NCBI RefSeq assembly: GCF_000426825.1
Contig: NZ_AUGC01000004.1
Location: forward strand, 62,001-126,000
Length of the DNA: 64,000 nucleotides
Source: Thermonema rossianum DSM 10300
GTDB taxonomy: Bacteria; Bacteroidota; Bacteroidia; Cytophagales; Thermonemataceae
Direction: 5' to 3'
The stretch's first letter is position 1. Each line of letters opens with the position of its first letter. The position numbers and the translations under genes are program-made. Below the pieces are notes generated by a model that was not told the origin of the DNA, did not search any database, and worked only from the letters and a program-made list of their open reading frames with translations. Below, piece after piece: positions 38,424 through 47,325 of this stretch.

Positions 38424-39509
38424 ATGAACGACATGACACGATTACAGCTTCGCCGCTTTGCCATCGCTTGCATGGCTTGTGTAGTGGCTTTTTTCTTGGT
38501 AGTGCTGGCCGGTGGGGTAGTGCGCAGCACCGGTGCCGGCATGGGCTGCCCCGATTGGCCCAAATGTTTTGGGCAATATGTGCCGCCTACTTCCGTAAAA
38601 GAGCTTCCACCCGATTACAGGGAAATATATGCAGCTAAGCGTAAGAAGAAAAACGAGCGTTTTGCACGTTATTTAAGGCTTTTAGGAAAAGAAGAAGTGG
38701 CAGAACGCATTTTGAATGACCCTGCCGTTTATATAGAGCAACCTTTCAATGCAGCCAAGACCTGGACCGAATACGTGAATCGCCTGGTGGGGGCCTTGTC
38801 CGGTTTGGTTATGTTGCTGACCACCATTGCCGCATTTCGCCTGCGCAAGCTGCGCAAAGTGTGGTTTTGGCACTGCCTGGGGGCTTTGGTGCTCTTGGTT
38901 TTTCAGGCGTGGATAGGCTCTATTGTGGTGTCCACCAATTTGCTACCGGGCATGATTACGCTGCATATGCTACTTGCCATGGCTTTAATTGCATGGATGC
39001 TTTGGGTATGGACAGATGTGCGGGCCTTCATGCAAAAGCCGGCGGAAAGGGTTGTTGTGCCTGCTGCTTCCTTGTGGCTTTTGAGGGGGAGCTATGCTTT
39101 GTTGGGGTTGCTTCTTACCTGGCAAATTATTGAAGGCACGGGGGTGCGTGAAACGGTGGATGGCGTAGCGCAGCAGATGGGAGAGGCGGCACGTGCCTAC
39201 TGGGTGGACGGCTTGGATGCCGTGTTGCCCCTACATCGTTGGCTCTCGGTAGGGGTTATACTGGTGGCTTGTGTGGCGGCGGCTTTGACCTTTGCTCTTT
39301 CTTCGTCTGCCTTTTTGAAAAAAGCAGCCATGGGGATAGGTGCCCTGCTTAGCTGGGAGGCTGCCGTGGGTATGACCTTGGCATGGAATGCCATGCCTTT
39401 CTATCTTCAGCCTTTGCATCTGCTTGTTGCATTGGTGGCATGGGCTTGGTGTTTTGCGGCATGGGCTTGGCTGCTGAAAAACCCCGGTGGGAAAGCTTTA
39501 TTTTCATAA
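38424..39509 (+). CDS. ctaA: Heme A synthase (CtaA/COX15)
   Basis: Oxidises heme O to heme A for the oxidase encoded just upstream. About 361 residues with eight helices. The first heme-binding block is VVLAGGVVRSTGAGMGCPDWPKCFGQ, with the paired cysteines typical of the family. Later come NRLVGALSGLVML, QAWIGSIVVSTNLLPGMITLHMLLAMAL and the histidine in LHRWLSVG. A basic loop (AAKRKKKNERFARYL) lies after the first helix. ATG at 38424 is used; 38433 is equally possible. It ends ten bases before the ctaB ATG. Confidence 0.93.
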   Translation: MNDMTRLQLRRFAIACMACVVAFFLVVLAGGVVRSTGAGMGCPDWPKCFGQYVPPTSVKELPPDYREIYAAKRKKKNERFARYLRLLGKEEVAERILNDPAVYIEQPFNAAKTWTEYVNRLVGALSGLVMLLTTIAAFRLRKLRKVWFWHCLGALVLLVFQAWIGSIVVSTNLLPGMITLHMLLAMALIAWMLWVWTDVRAFMQKPAERVVVPAASLWLLRGSYALLGLLLTWQIIEGTGVRETVDGVAQQMGEAARAYWVDGLDAVLPLHRWLSVGVILVACVAAALTFALSSSAFLKKAAMGIGALLSWEAAVGMTLAWNAMPFYLQPLHLLVALVAWAWCFAAWAWLLKNPGGKALFS

Positions 39510-39519
39510 ATTTGCAATT

Positions 39520-40419
39520 ATGAATGCAGTGACCGGAAAAACAAGCAACTGGAAAGAGCATATATTGCCTTATTGGAAGCTGCTCAAACCACGCCTTTCA
39601 TTTTTGGTGATATTTTCCTCTGCTTTTGGCTACTTCTTTGCCGCAAGAGAAGCATGGGCGTGGAGCACACTTCTGGCTTTGTGTATGGGTGGGTTCTTGA
39701 TTACCGGTGCTTCGGTGATTATTAATCAGGTGATAGAGAAGGATATTGATGCGCGCATGAAGCGCACGCGCCATCGCCCTTTGGCGGCGGGCAAGGTGTC
39801 CATGGATGCAGCACTTACTTTTGCCGTGATAGTGGGGGCATTGGGTTATTTGCTTCTATTGTCTTTTACCAATCCGTTGACTGCCTACGTAGCTTTGCTG
39901 TCTTTGTTGGCATATGCCATTCTTTACACCCCTTTGAAGCGGGCAGGCGAGGTGGCTGTATGGGTGGGGGCCATTCCCGGTGCTTTGCCCCCTTTGTTGG
40001 GGGTGATTGCTTATGAAGGCGCTTTGACCATGTCGGCTATCTTGTTGTTTGTGCTGCAGTTTGTTTGGCAGATGCCCCATTTCTGGGCTATTGCGTGGCT
40101 GGCAGATGAAGACTACAAAAACGTAGGTTACCGGTTGCTGCCACGCGGCGGGCAGTGCACGCGTGAGACGGCACATTATATCATGTGGGTGACCGCTTTG
40201 ATTATATTGGTTCCGTGGCTATTGTGGTATTACGCCTTGTTGCAATTGCCCACCACCATAGTGCTTTCTCTGTTGGGCGTTTGGTTTTGGATGAAAGCGG
40301 TCAAGCTGTGGCGCCATACAGACCGCAAGAGCGCTTTGCAGCTGATGTTCGCTTCTTTCGGATACTTGCCTTTGGCACAGCTGATGATATTAACCGACCG
40401 CTTTTTGCTTTCTAACTGA
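39520..40419 (+). CDS. ctaB: Protoheme IX farnesyltransferase (heme O synthase)
   Basis: Adds a farnesyl tail to heme B, making heme O, the substrate of CtaA. The 299-residue protein is a UbiA-type membrane prenyltransferase. Motifs are LLKPRLSFLVIFSSAFGY, NQVIEKDIDARMKRTRHRP (the aspartate-rich site as NxxxxxDxxxxxxR), YTPLKRAGEVAVWVGAIPGALPP and QMPHFWAIAWLADEDYKNVGY. ATG at 39520 gives the normal N-terminus. Its 3' end overlaps the convergent yigZ gene by eight bases. No subunit III, SCO or DUF420 gene follows. Confidence 0.95.
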   Translation: MNAVTGKTSNWKEHILPYWKLLKPRLSFLVIFSSAFGYFFAAREAWAWSTLLALCMGGFLITGASVIINQVIEKDIDARMKRTRHRPLAAGKVSMDAALTFAVIVGALGYLLLLSFTNPLTAYVALLSLLAYAILYTPLKRAGEVAVWVGAIPGALPPLLGVIAYEGALTMSAILLFVLQFVWQMPHFWAIAWLADEDYKNVGYRLLPRGGQCTRETAHYIMWVTALIILVPWLLWYYALLQLPTTIVLSLLGVWFWMKAVKLWRHTDRKSALQLMFASFGYLPLAQLMILTDRFLLSN

Positions 40420-41005
40420 CAAGCCAGTTTTGCAGTTGAGCCCTTGCTTCTGCCCGGCGTGAAAGCGGAACGGCTATGCGGGCATTGCAGCGGCTTTGGA
40501 AGTCTTGCTCTACGAGACGTGCCCCCAATTCATGAATAAGCCGCATCACCTGTGACGTTTCTTCGTAACCATATGTTATGTGAAAAAACGCTTCGCGTGT
40601 GCGCTCTGTTATGCCACCATCGAGCAAGGCTGCTTCGGCGGCTGTTTTGTAGGCACGAATGAGACCGGGCACACCCAATTTGGTGCCGCCAAAATAGCGT
40701 ACTACGACCACCAACACATTGAGCAATTCCAGTGATCGTATTTGATTCAGGATGGGAGTGCCGGCAGAGTGCGCCGGTTCGCCATCGTCATGGGCGCGCA
40801 TAAGCGGCTCCGGGGGCGTATCCAGCACGTAGGCATAGCAATGGTGCCGGGCGTCGTAATACTCTTTTTTAAGCGCTTCTATATGCGCTTTGATTTCCTC
40901 TTCGGATTCTACCGGATAGGCAAAGCCCAAGAACTTGCTGCCTTTTTCTCTATATATGCCCGTGCCCGGGTGGGCTAATGTACGATAGGTATCCGTATTT
41001 TCCAT
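40412..41005 (-). CDS. yigZ: YigZ/IMPACT (UPF0029) family protein
   Basis: A 197-residue cytoplasmic protein of the IMPACT family. Signature blocks are GSKFLGFAYPVES, HHCYAYVL, DDGEPAHSAGTPILNQI and VVVVRYFGGTKLGVPGLIRAY, followed by a small C-terminal domain. Bacterial members have been linked to translation regulation and nucleic-acid binding, but the role is unproven. Convergent with ctaB, with eight shared bases. Confidence 0.93.
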   Translation of the reverse strand: MENTDTYRTLAHPGTGIYREKGSKFLGFAYPVESEEEIKAHIEALKKEYYDARHHCYAYVLDTPPEPLMRAHDDGEPAHSAGTPILNQIRSLELLNVLVVVVRYFGGTKLGVPGLIRAYKTAAEAALLDGGITERTREAFFHITYGYEETSQVMRLIHELGARLVEQDFQSRCNARIAVPLSRRAEARAQLQNWLVS

Positions 41006-41025
41006 AGTTCTTGCAAAAAGCTCTT

Positions 41026-44000
41026 TTAAGGCGCTAACCGAAAGCCCACAACCAGTACATCATCTACTTGTGGGCGTCCGCCTTTCCAACTGAAAAAGAA
41101 ATCCTCTATTTGCTTTTGTTGTGCTTCAGGGCTCAGCGAAGCAATTCGCTGCAGCAAGCGATAAAAGGCATTGACACCGAGCTTGCGTCCCGAAGGACCG
41201 CCAAACTGATCTTTATACCCATCAGAAAACAGATAAAACCAGGTGGGTTCTTCTATGGGAATGGTATAGAGCGGGAAGTCTTCTTGTTCCACTTCTTTGC
41301 TCCAAAGCGCACTGATTGCTACCACGGCACCTTTATAGACTTGCAATCCCCGGCTGTTCACCGCTATCAAATGATGGCGTGCGCCGGAGAAGTAAAGTGC
41401 TTTTTGAGAGGCATCCCACTGGCAAATGCCTATTTCCATACCATCTTGCAAGCCATTTTTTTCTATTATAGACAACAAGCCGTCATGCAGGCTCCTCATG
41501 GCTTGGGGGAGTGGATGTGTTTTTTTTAAGTTGAACACTTCATTCAGCAAAAACTGCCCGATGATGCTCATGAATGCTCCGGGAACACCATGCCCGGTGC
41601 AGTCGGCTACTGCCAATGTAGGGAGCAACGCAGCCTCTGAAAACCAGTAAAAGTCACCGGATATGATGTCTTTGGGATGGTAGAAGCGCCAGAAATGAGC
41701 ATAATGCCGGCGAATAACTTCTATGTCCGGAAGCGATGATTCTTGTAGCAACTTAGCATATTGAATGCTGGACAGGGTAATGCTCAACTCTTCTTCAAGG
41801 GCGGCTGTGCGCTGTTTTACTATTTCTTCCAGCTCCTCCTTTTGCTGTTCGATATTTTGAATGCGCCAGGCATAAAAGCCGCCGACCAGGAAAATAAAAG
41901 CAATGGGAATGGCAATATAAAACCAAATGGTTTCATAAAAAGCAGCTTGAATACGAAAATCAATAGTGGCGGCCTCATGGCTCCATTGCCCGTCGGCATT
42001 GGCGGCATATACTTCCAGGCGGTAATTGCCTGGCGGCAGGTTGGTATAACTCACCATGCGTGGTGTGTTTTGTATATGCCATTCTTCGTCAAAACCTTGT
42101 AAGCGGTATTTAAACGTGATTTTTTGAGGAGCCACAAAAGAGCAGGCTGTAAACCTCAACGTGATTCGCTGTGGGTTGGGAGCCAGCTCAAGTACTTGTC
42201 GTTGGTTTGGAAGGTAGTGCTTGTCATCTACTTCGAGGTCGGTAATGTGTACCAATGGGGGGACCTTCAACTGCGGTATATCATTGGGTTGTATGTGTAT
42301 TAAACCACCATTGGCGGGTACCCACAAGCTACCATCCGGAGCGCGAAGGCTATGGGCAGCCCCCGTGCACTCATCTGTTTTAATGCCGTCGTCTTTATAA
42401 AATATTTGCCAGCTGAGTGCTGCCGGGCGCGACGACCGCATGTGCTCAAGCAGGCTGCTATAGTCGCCACGCACAATGCCTTTGGCTGTGAACAACCATA
42501 TATTTCCGTTTTCATCGATGGACATATCGAAAGGGCTGTCGTGGGGCAACCCTTCCCGTGAGGAGTAGTTTTTGACTGTGCCATTTGGCAGGTCAATATA
42601 ACTCAATCCACCGGTTGTGCATACCCATAGGTTTTGATCGCCTTCTCTCAAAGTACTGAATACCGTATTGCTTCCCAAGCCGTGCCGGGTTGTGTATTGC
42701 CGGAGGCTGCTGTCTGCACGAAGCACGAGCAAACCTGATTCATTGGTTCCTATAAACACGTCGCCGTTGGGGGCTTGTTCAAGGCTCATAATGAAATTCG
42801 AAGGCAGCTTTCCTTGCTGCTTGTTGAGGTATTGGATGACTCTTAGGTTGGAGTCGAGAATGGTGATGCCGCCCCAGCGTGTACCCACCCAAATATTGCC
42901 TTGCCGGTCTTCCATAAGTACCCGCACGGCATTATCGGAAAGTCCTTGCTTCTTATCAAGGAACTGTTCGCGCCCATCGGGGTGAATGACCAATAAACCA
43001 TAGAAGGTAGCTACAAATATTCTTTTTTGACGGTCCTGCAGTAAATGAAAGATGCGCAAGGCGGGCAGAGGTGTTTGTGTAACGAACGGGCTCACTTTTA
43101 AATCTCTGATACGGAACAGCTGCCCGTCATTGCTGCCTGCCAATATGCTGCCATCGTCAAGGCGGCACACGGCACCGGCACCTTCTTTACTGAAGCCGTT
43201 TTCTTGGGTGTAGGTGAGGAATTTGGGCTCCCGCAAACGAAAGAGCCCATCGCGGTAGGTGCTTATCCACAAGCTCCCTTCTCTGTCATAGCAAAGGTCT
43301 GTGATGTTCAGCAGTGGGTTTTGCCCCCTAAATGTAAAGCGTTCTATGGTGCCATTCCGGGCATGTTGGCGGAAAAGCCCCACCGAAGTACCAAACCAGA
43401 GGTTGCCGGCGTCATCTTCAACGACCGAGTGTACAATGCAACTGCCTTCCAAAAAAAGATTGTGAAACTTTTGTCCATCCCAATAGGCAATGCCTTGGGT
43501 ACTGCCACACCAAATGCGGCCATCGCCGGTTTCGAATAACCGCAGGGTGAAGTTAGTAGGCAGCCCTTGTGTGGTAGTATAGTGTTGCCAGCTGCCGTCA
43601 CGTGTTTGGTGCCAAACGCCTTCGCCGCTTTGGCTTACCCATAAGTTTTGCTTACTATCGACCAGTATGCCGTAAATGGCACCATTGCCCTGCGCAAAGG
43701 TAGTGTCCAGTGTAAAGCTCTCTTGCTCTATATCGAAGACGAGCAAGTGCCCATTTTGTGTTCCTACATATACCTTTTGCTTATGATAATGCAGTGCCGT
43801 AATGCGCCTGTTCTTTAGCCCGTGATAAACAAACTGACCGCGGTGGTAGGAGTAAAGCCCGTCTTCATTGGTGCCCACCCATAAGTAGCCCATGCCCGTT
43901 GTCAGCACATTGACTATATTGGAACGTAAAGCAGGGATATTCTTTCTGCCAAAAACAACAAATTGCTCGCCGTCGAAGCGTGAGAGACCGTCGTAGCTGC

Positions 44001-44190
44001 TTATCCACAAGAAGCCGTCTTCTGTTTGAGCCACACGGGAGGCGTGTGAAGAAGGAAGCCCCTTATCGGTGCCCCAATGCTCCAGCAACAAGTATTCTAA
44101 AGGCATGGAAGGAGAAAATGACTGGGCTTGTCCACTAAAAGGCAGCCATAATAGTGTAAGCCATATGTGTATTCTCCTTGTAATTTTCAT
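41026..44190 (-). CDS. Two-propeller sensor with Y_Y_Y domain, one membrane helix and PP2C/SpoIIE phosphatase
   Basis: A 1054-residue transmembrane signalling protein. The signal peptide ends GQAQ near residue 22. About 14 propeller repeats follow (GFLWISSYDGLSRFDG, GNLWFGTSVGLFRQ, GNIWVGTRWGGITILD and the like), enough for two seven-bladed propellers, to about residue 660. A Y_Y_Y domain (about 680-745), one membrane helix (WFYIAIPIAFIFLVGG, near 755), a coiled linker, and a phosphatase domain (about 830-1054) complete it. Motifs in the last are HPKDIISGDFYWF, ADCTGHGVPGAFMSI and YLFSDGYKDQFGGPSG. Hybrid two-component sensors of this phylum have a histidine kinase in that place. ATG 44190 overlaps the preceding stop by four bases. 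Confidence 0.92.
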   Translation of the reverse strand: MKITRRIHIWLTLLWLPFSGQAQSFSPSMPLEYLLLEHWGTDKGLPSSHASRVAQTEDGFLWISSYDGLSRFDGEQFVVFGRKNIPALRSNIVNVLTTGMGYLWVGTNEDGLYSYHRGQFVYHGLKNRRITALHYHKQKVYVGTQNGHLLVFDIEQESFTLDTTFAQGNGAIYGILVDSKQNLWVSQSGEGVWHQTRDGSWQHYTTTQGLPTNFTLRLFETGDGRIWCGSTQGIAYWDGQKFHNLFLEGSCIVHSVVEDDAGNLWFGTSVGLFRQHARNGTIERFTFRGQNPLLNITDLCYDREGSLWISTYRDGLFRLREPKFLTYTQENGFSKEGAGAVCRLDDGSILAGSNDGQLFRIRDLKVSPFVTQTPLPALRIFHLLQDRQKRIFVATFYGLLVIHPDGREQFLDKKQGLSDNAVRVLMEDRQGNIWVGTRWGGITILDSNLRVIQYLNKQQGKLPSNFIMSLEQAPNGDVFIGTNESGLLVLRADSSLRQYTTRHGLGSNTVFSTLREGDQNLWVCTTGGLSYIDLPNGTVKNYSSREGLPHDSPFDMSIDENGNIWLFTAKGIVRGDYSSLLEHMRSSRPAALSWQIFYKDDGIKTDECTGAAHSLRAPDGSLWVPANGGLIHIQPNDIPQLKVPPLVHITDLEVDDKHYLPNQRQVLELAPNPQRITLRFTACSFVAPQKITFKYRLQGFDEEWHIQNTPRMVSYTNLPPGNYRLEVYAANADGQWSHEAATIDFRIQAAFYETIWFYIAIPIAFIFLVGGFYAWRIQNIEQQKEELEEIVKQRTAALEEELSITLSSIQYAKLLQESSLPDIEVIRRHYAHFWRFYHPKDIISGDFYWFSEAALLPTLAVADCTGHGVPGAFMSIIGQFLLNEVFNLKKTHPLPQAMRSLHDGLLSIIEKNGLQDGMEIGICQWDASQKALYFSGARHHLIAVNSRGLQVYKGAVVAISALWSKEVEQEDFPLYTIPIEEPTWFYLFSDGYKDQFGGPSGRKLGVNAFYRLLQRIASLSPEAQQKQIEDFFFSWKGGRPQVDDVLVVGFRLAP

Positions 44191-45095
44191 GCAAAAACAC
44201 TTAATAATTCTTGATGAGCCAATAACGTTAAAGCAAGCAAAGAAACAAAAATGCCCCATCGATTGGCGGCTGACAGCTTTTCTCCAAAAAAGAAGATGCT
44301 GCCCATGGTGGATAGCAAGATAACCAATATATTAAAAACAGGGAACATAAAAGCCCCATCATGTTTGAAGAAAGCCAAAGCACAAAGCATAAAGTAAAGA
44401 GAAAAAATATTGGGAATACCCAGTACAATGCCCCCTATGATTTCCCTTACGCCTATGATATGCTCTTTTTGTATCAATTGTTTATAGAGTACTACCAGTA
44501 AGCCCAAGAAACCGGCAGTGGCAAACACACCCACGGTAAAGAGAGGTTGGGTTTGTTCATTCAGCCGGTAGGCATTTACATAATTGAGGGTGGTGTCGAT
44601 GGTACCACTCATAAAGAATACGGCCAGCAATAGCCCAAGCCCTCGTAGGTCGAAGGTTTGGGGCGTATAGCGTGGGCGCAAAGAGGTAAGCACAATGGCT
44701 ACGAACACCAGCAGCATGCCCATAATATTCCAGCTGTCCCATTGTTTGCGCTGTTCGAGTGAAAGGAACAGCAAGCTGAAAGCTACCGGAATAACCAATG
44801 AGAGCTTGGAAGCCACCGAAGCGGCACTTACCCCCACTTTTTGGGTTGTGTATGCCATCATATAGAAAGTGGTGATAAAGCAAAAGCCCAAAAAGAAAGC
44901 AAAGGGGAGCCATGATTGTAAGCTGTCGGCCGAAGCGGGCAGTGAAATGCCCGGTAGCAAGACCACGCCACTAAGCACGCATACCCAATAGTTGACTACA
45001 ATGCCGCCCAGAAGGCGTACCTTTTTTCTTTCAAACACCTTGAAAATAAGAAAGAGACAGGCGGTGAGGCTTACACTTAGTAAAAAATCAATCAT
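44187..45095 (-). CDS. EamA/DMT-type transporter
   Basis: A 302-residue protein with ten predicted helices in two repeats of five, as in drug/metabolite transporters (TTFYMMAYTTQKVGVSAASVASKLSLVIPV and the terminal GSIFFFGEKLSAANRWGIFVSL). The substrate is unknown. Its stop overlaps the start of the propeller phosphatase gene (ATGA), so the two are translated together and may be linked in function. Confidence 0.82.
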   Translation of the reverse strand: MIDFLLSVSLTACLFLIFKVFERKKVRLLGGIVVNYWVCVLSGVVLLPGISLPASADSLQSWLPFAFFLGFCFITTFYMMAYTTQKVGVSAASVASKLSLVIPVAFSLLFLSLEQRKQWDSWNIMGMLLVFVAIVLTSLRPRYTPQTFDLRGLGLLLAVFFMSGTIDTTLNYVNAYRLNEQTQPLFTVGVFATAGFLGLLVVLYKQLIQKEHIIGVREIIGGIVLGIPNIFSLYFMLCALAFFKHDGAFMFPVFNILVILLSTMGSIFFFGEKLSAANRWGIFVSLLALTLLAHQELLSVFA

Positions 45096-45115
45096 ATCTG
45101 TTCGCTTTATCGATA

Positions 45116-45152
45116 AAAAGCGTAGATGCTCCGGCAGAACATCTACGCTTTT
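45116..45152 (-). terminator. Intrinsic terminator of the phosphate transporter gene
   Basis: A perfect 13-base stem: AAAAGCGTAGATG (45116-45128) and CATCTACGCTTTT (45140-45152), loop of 11. On the minus strand a T-run follows. It separates the PiT-like gene from the EamA gene. Confidence 0.9.
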
Positions 45153-45177
45153 ATTATGTAACCGGAAGTGTTTGTTT

Positions 45178-46329
45178 CTATTGGTTAAGTAATGCTTTTA
45201 CTTCTGCCCACAAGCCGGGGTTTACTATCATGGCAATGATTAAAGAAACCAACAAGCCGATGAAGGCAAACAGCAAGTCTTTGCCTATGAGCTTCCATGT
45301 TTTGACGAGGGGCTTTTTGTCTGATATCTTGATTGCCAGCTCACGCCCTGCCAGCAGTCCCAAAAACACCCAAGTGGTACTCATCGGGATGGTGCTGACG
45401 GTGAGCTTATATAACAAGATGCCTGCATAAACCAAATCCACCAAAGTGGCTGCACGGGTATCAGCTATTTCGGTTTTTTCATCTACAATCTCTTGAATGC
45501 GGTCGCCGCGCAAGTAGAAGAGCAAGCCCAAGCCGGCAAAGATAGTACCGGCAAAGATGAGGAACTCCACAACATCGAGCTGCCGGGGCAAATACACGGC
45601 TATATTGGCAGCGTCCTGCATGAGCCATACAGCCCAAAGCGCCCCACTGGTGAGCCACTGAGCCACTACCCAGCCCGGGTGAGGGCGTCCGGTAAACCAC
45701 TTTTTGGTTTGGCGGTGAATCAGCAGCCAAACAACGATGGCTATGCCAAAAGCCAGCAAATAACCGCCTATGCTTTTAATGAACACCTTGCTGATGCCCG
45801 AGCTGCTGGCCGTAAAAGCACTCAACAGCAGGAAGGTGGTGGATACGGGCATCTTCATGCGGGTGAGTATGAGCAAGAAAATGGGGGCAGCCAGCTGCAC
45901 GAAAGAGAAAGAAGTAGGTTGCGGGAACAGCAGCTCGCCGGTTTTTTTGTCCACGGACATCAGGCGTTGGTAAGAAACATCGCCGTCGTAGAGGAGCCAG
46001 CCCACGGTCATGGTAACCAGGAAAATGCCCCCTATATAAAGCCAGAGCATCCACCAAGGGCGCTCTTTGTTGGATGCTATGAAGGTACCGATGGTTTGTA
46101 TGCTATCGTTGGCAACAGCAGAGTAAGCGGCAATAAAAAAGCCGAACCATGCGGCGGCTACAGGGTGTGGGTGAAACACATAAGCCAATGCAAACAATAG
46201 AAGGCATGCCAAGATGAAGATGCGTTCGCGGCGCCATGCTTTGCGCAGCTTGACCGCGCGGCGTGCACGCGTCATGTCCGACAGGGGCTTGGAAGTTGGC
46301 GAGGAAGATTCTATGTTGTGCACTTGCAT
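45178..46329 (-). CDS. PiT-like inorganic phosphate transporter
   Basis: A 383-residue membrane protein with two family halves, as in PiT/Pho-4 transporters. The paired signature appears as AVANDSIQTIGTFIAS and WLMQDAANIAVYLPRQ, compared with GANDAANAVGT in classic members. Both halves also have PVSTTF / PMSTTW. A basic cytoplasmic N-terminus (TRARRAVKLRKAWRRER) precedes the first helix. Substrate is probably phosphate with H+ or Na+, but the divergence from standard PiT leaves sulfate or another anion possible. No pst or pho genes nearby. Confidence 0.75.
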   Translation of the reverse strand: MQVHNIESSSPTSKPLSDMTRARRAVKLRKAWRRERIFILACLLLFALAYVFHPHPVAAAWFGFFIAAYSAVANDSIQTIGTFIASNKERPWWMLWLYIGGIFLVTMTVGWLLYDGDVSYQRLMSVDKKTGELLFPQPTSFSFVQLAAPIFLLILTRMKMPVSTTFLLLSAFTASSSGISKVFIKSIGGYLLAFGIAIVVWLLIHRQTKKWFTGRPHPGWVVAQWLTSGALWAVWLMQDAANIAVYLPRQLDVVEFLIFAGTIFAGLGLLFYLRGDRIQEIVDEKTEIADTRAATLVDLVYAGILLYKLTVSTIPMSTTWVFLGLLAGRELAIKISDKKPLVKTWKLIGKDLLFAFIGLLVSLIIAMIVNPGLWAEVKALLNQ

Positions 46330-46430
46330 AGGAGCAAAATTTCTGCAATATTACTTAGTTTTCGCGGACTATTCAAACTGCTATCGTTTACTTGCAGGCA
46401 AGTTAACACTCTTTTGATACTTTATTAATC

Positions 46431-47318
46431 ATGCGGTCTATGTTCTATCGACTCTTTCTTCTTTTTATTATATCTCATCTTGTTTTTGCACAAAAAAATC
46501 CTGCATTGCCTGATAGCTGCATAAAAAAGCGAAAAACTTTTTTTGCGTTTACAGGGGCAAGCTATACGGCAGGCATGGGGGCACTGGGGTGCATATGGTA
46601 TGGGCAGCAAGGCTTCGACCGCTTTACTTTTTTCAACGACGCGCCCCAATGGATGGGGATGGATAAAGCCGGGCATGCCATGACTGCTTTCTATTTGGCA
46701 GAGCACACACACGAGGCTTTGCGCACTTTGTGTTATTCGCCTCGTAAGGCGCGCAATATGGCTGCCGTGCTGGCATGGACCGCAATGCTTCCCATAGAGA
46801 TATTGGACGGCTTTTCGCCGGCTTATGGCTTTTCATGGGCAGATGCCGGGGCAAATCTGGCCGGTGCCATGTTGTTTTGGGTACAAAACGGCAGGGGACC
46901 ATTGCTTGTGCGTCCTAAATATTCATTTCAACCGTCGCCTTACGCTGCCTTGCGCCCCGGAGTGCTTGGAGACGGGCTCGCCGAGCAGTGGCTAAAGGAC
47001 TATAACGGACAAACCTATTGGCTCTCTTTCGACTGGCAAGCTTTGTTTAAGCGCCGTCCGTTGTCCGTGCCGCTTACATGGGCAATAGGTTATGGTGCAG
47101 AAGAAATGGTATATGCCCGCAGAGACGAGAACTTGCAGGCGGGCTTTCGTCCCTACCGCCAGCTGTATTTTAGCGTGGACATCGAGTGGCGTCAGGTGCC
47201 TGCTTCAAAGCCTTGGTTGCGTTCGGTGTTCCGCTTCTTGAATATGATAAAAATACCAGCACCTGCACTCTCTTGGGACGAGCGCCAAGGGTGGCGTTTT
47301 CATTGGCTTTACTTTTAG
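46431..47318 (+). CDS. DUF2279 family envelope protein
   Basis: A 295-residue protein with a signal peptide (MFYRLFLLFIISHLVFAQ). The DUF2279 core has GMDKAGHAMTAFYLAEH, ARNMAAVLAWTAMLPIEILDGFSPAYGFSWADAGANLAGAML, and KYSFQPSPYA. The histidine and aspartates in that core are conserved in the family. The second half is probably a beta-rich region ending in aromatic strands (GWRFHWLYF). It is predicted to sit in the envelope. Function unknown. It ends seven bases from the convergent ABC gene. Confidence 0.8.
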   Translation: MRSMFYRLFLLFIISHLVFAQKNPALPDSCIKKRKTFFAFTGASYTAGMGALGCIWYGQQGFDRFTFFNDAPQWMGMDKAGHAMTAFYLAEHTHEALRTLCYSPRKARNMAAVLAWTAMLPIEILDGFSPAYGFSWADAGANLAGAMLFWVQNGRGPLLVRPKYSFQPSPYAALRPGVLGDGLAEQWLKDYNGQTYWLSFDWQALFKRRPLSVPLTWAIGYGAEEMVYARRDENLQAGFRPYRQLYFSVDIEWRQVPASKPWLRSVFRFLNMIKIPAPALSWDERQGWRFHWLYF

Positions 47319-47325
47319 CAGCTTT

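Noticed and set aside
39507-39514. TAAATTTG in front of ctaB as a promoter
   Set aside because: It covers the ctaA stop and would start the transcript at the ctaB ATG; ctaA and ctaB are more simply one message.
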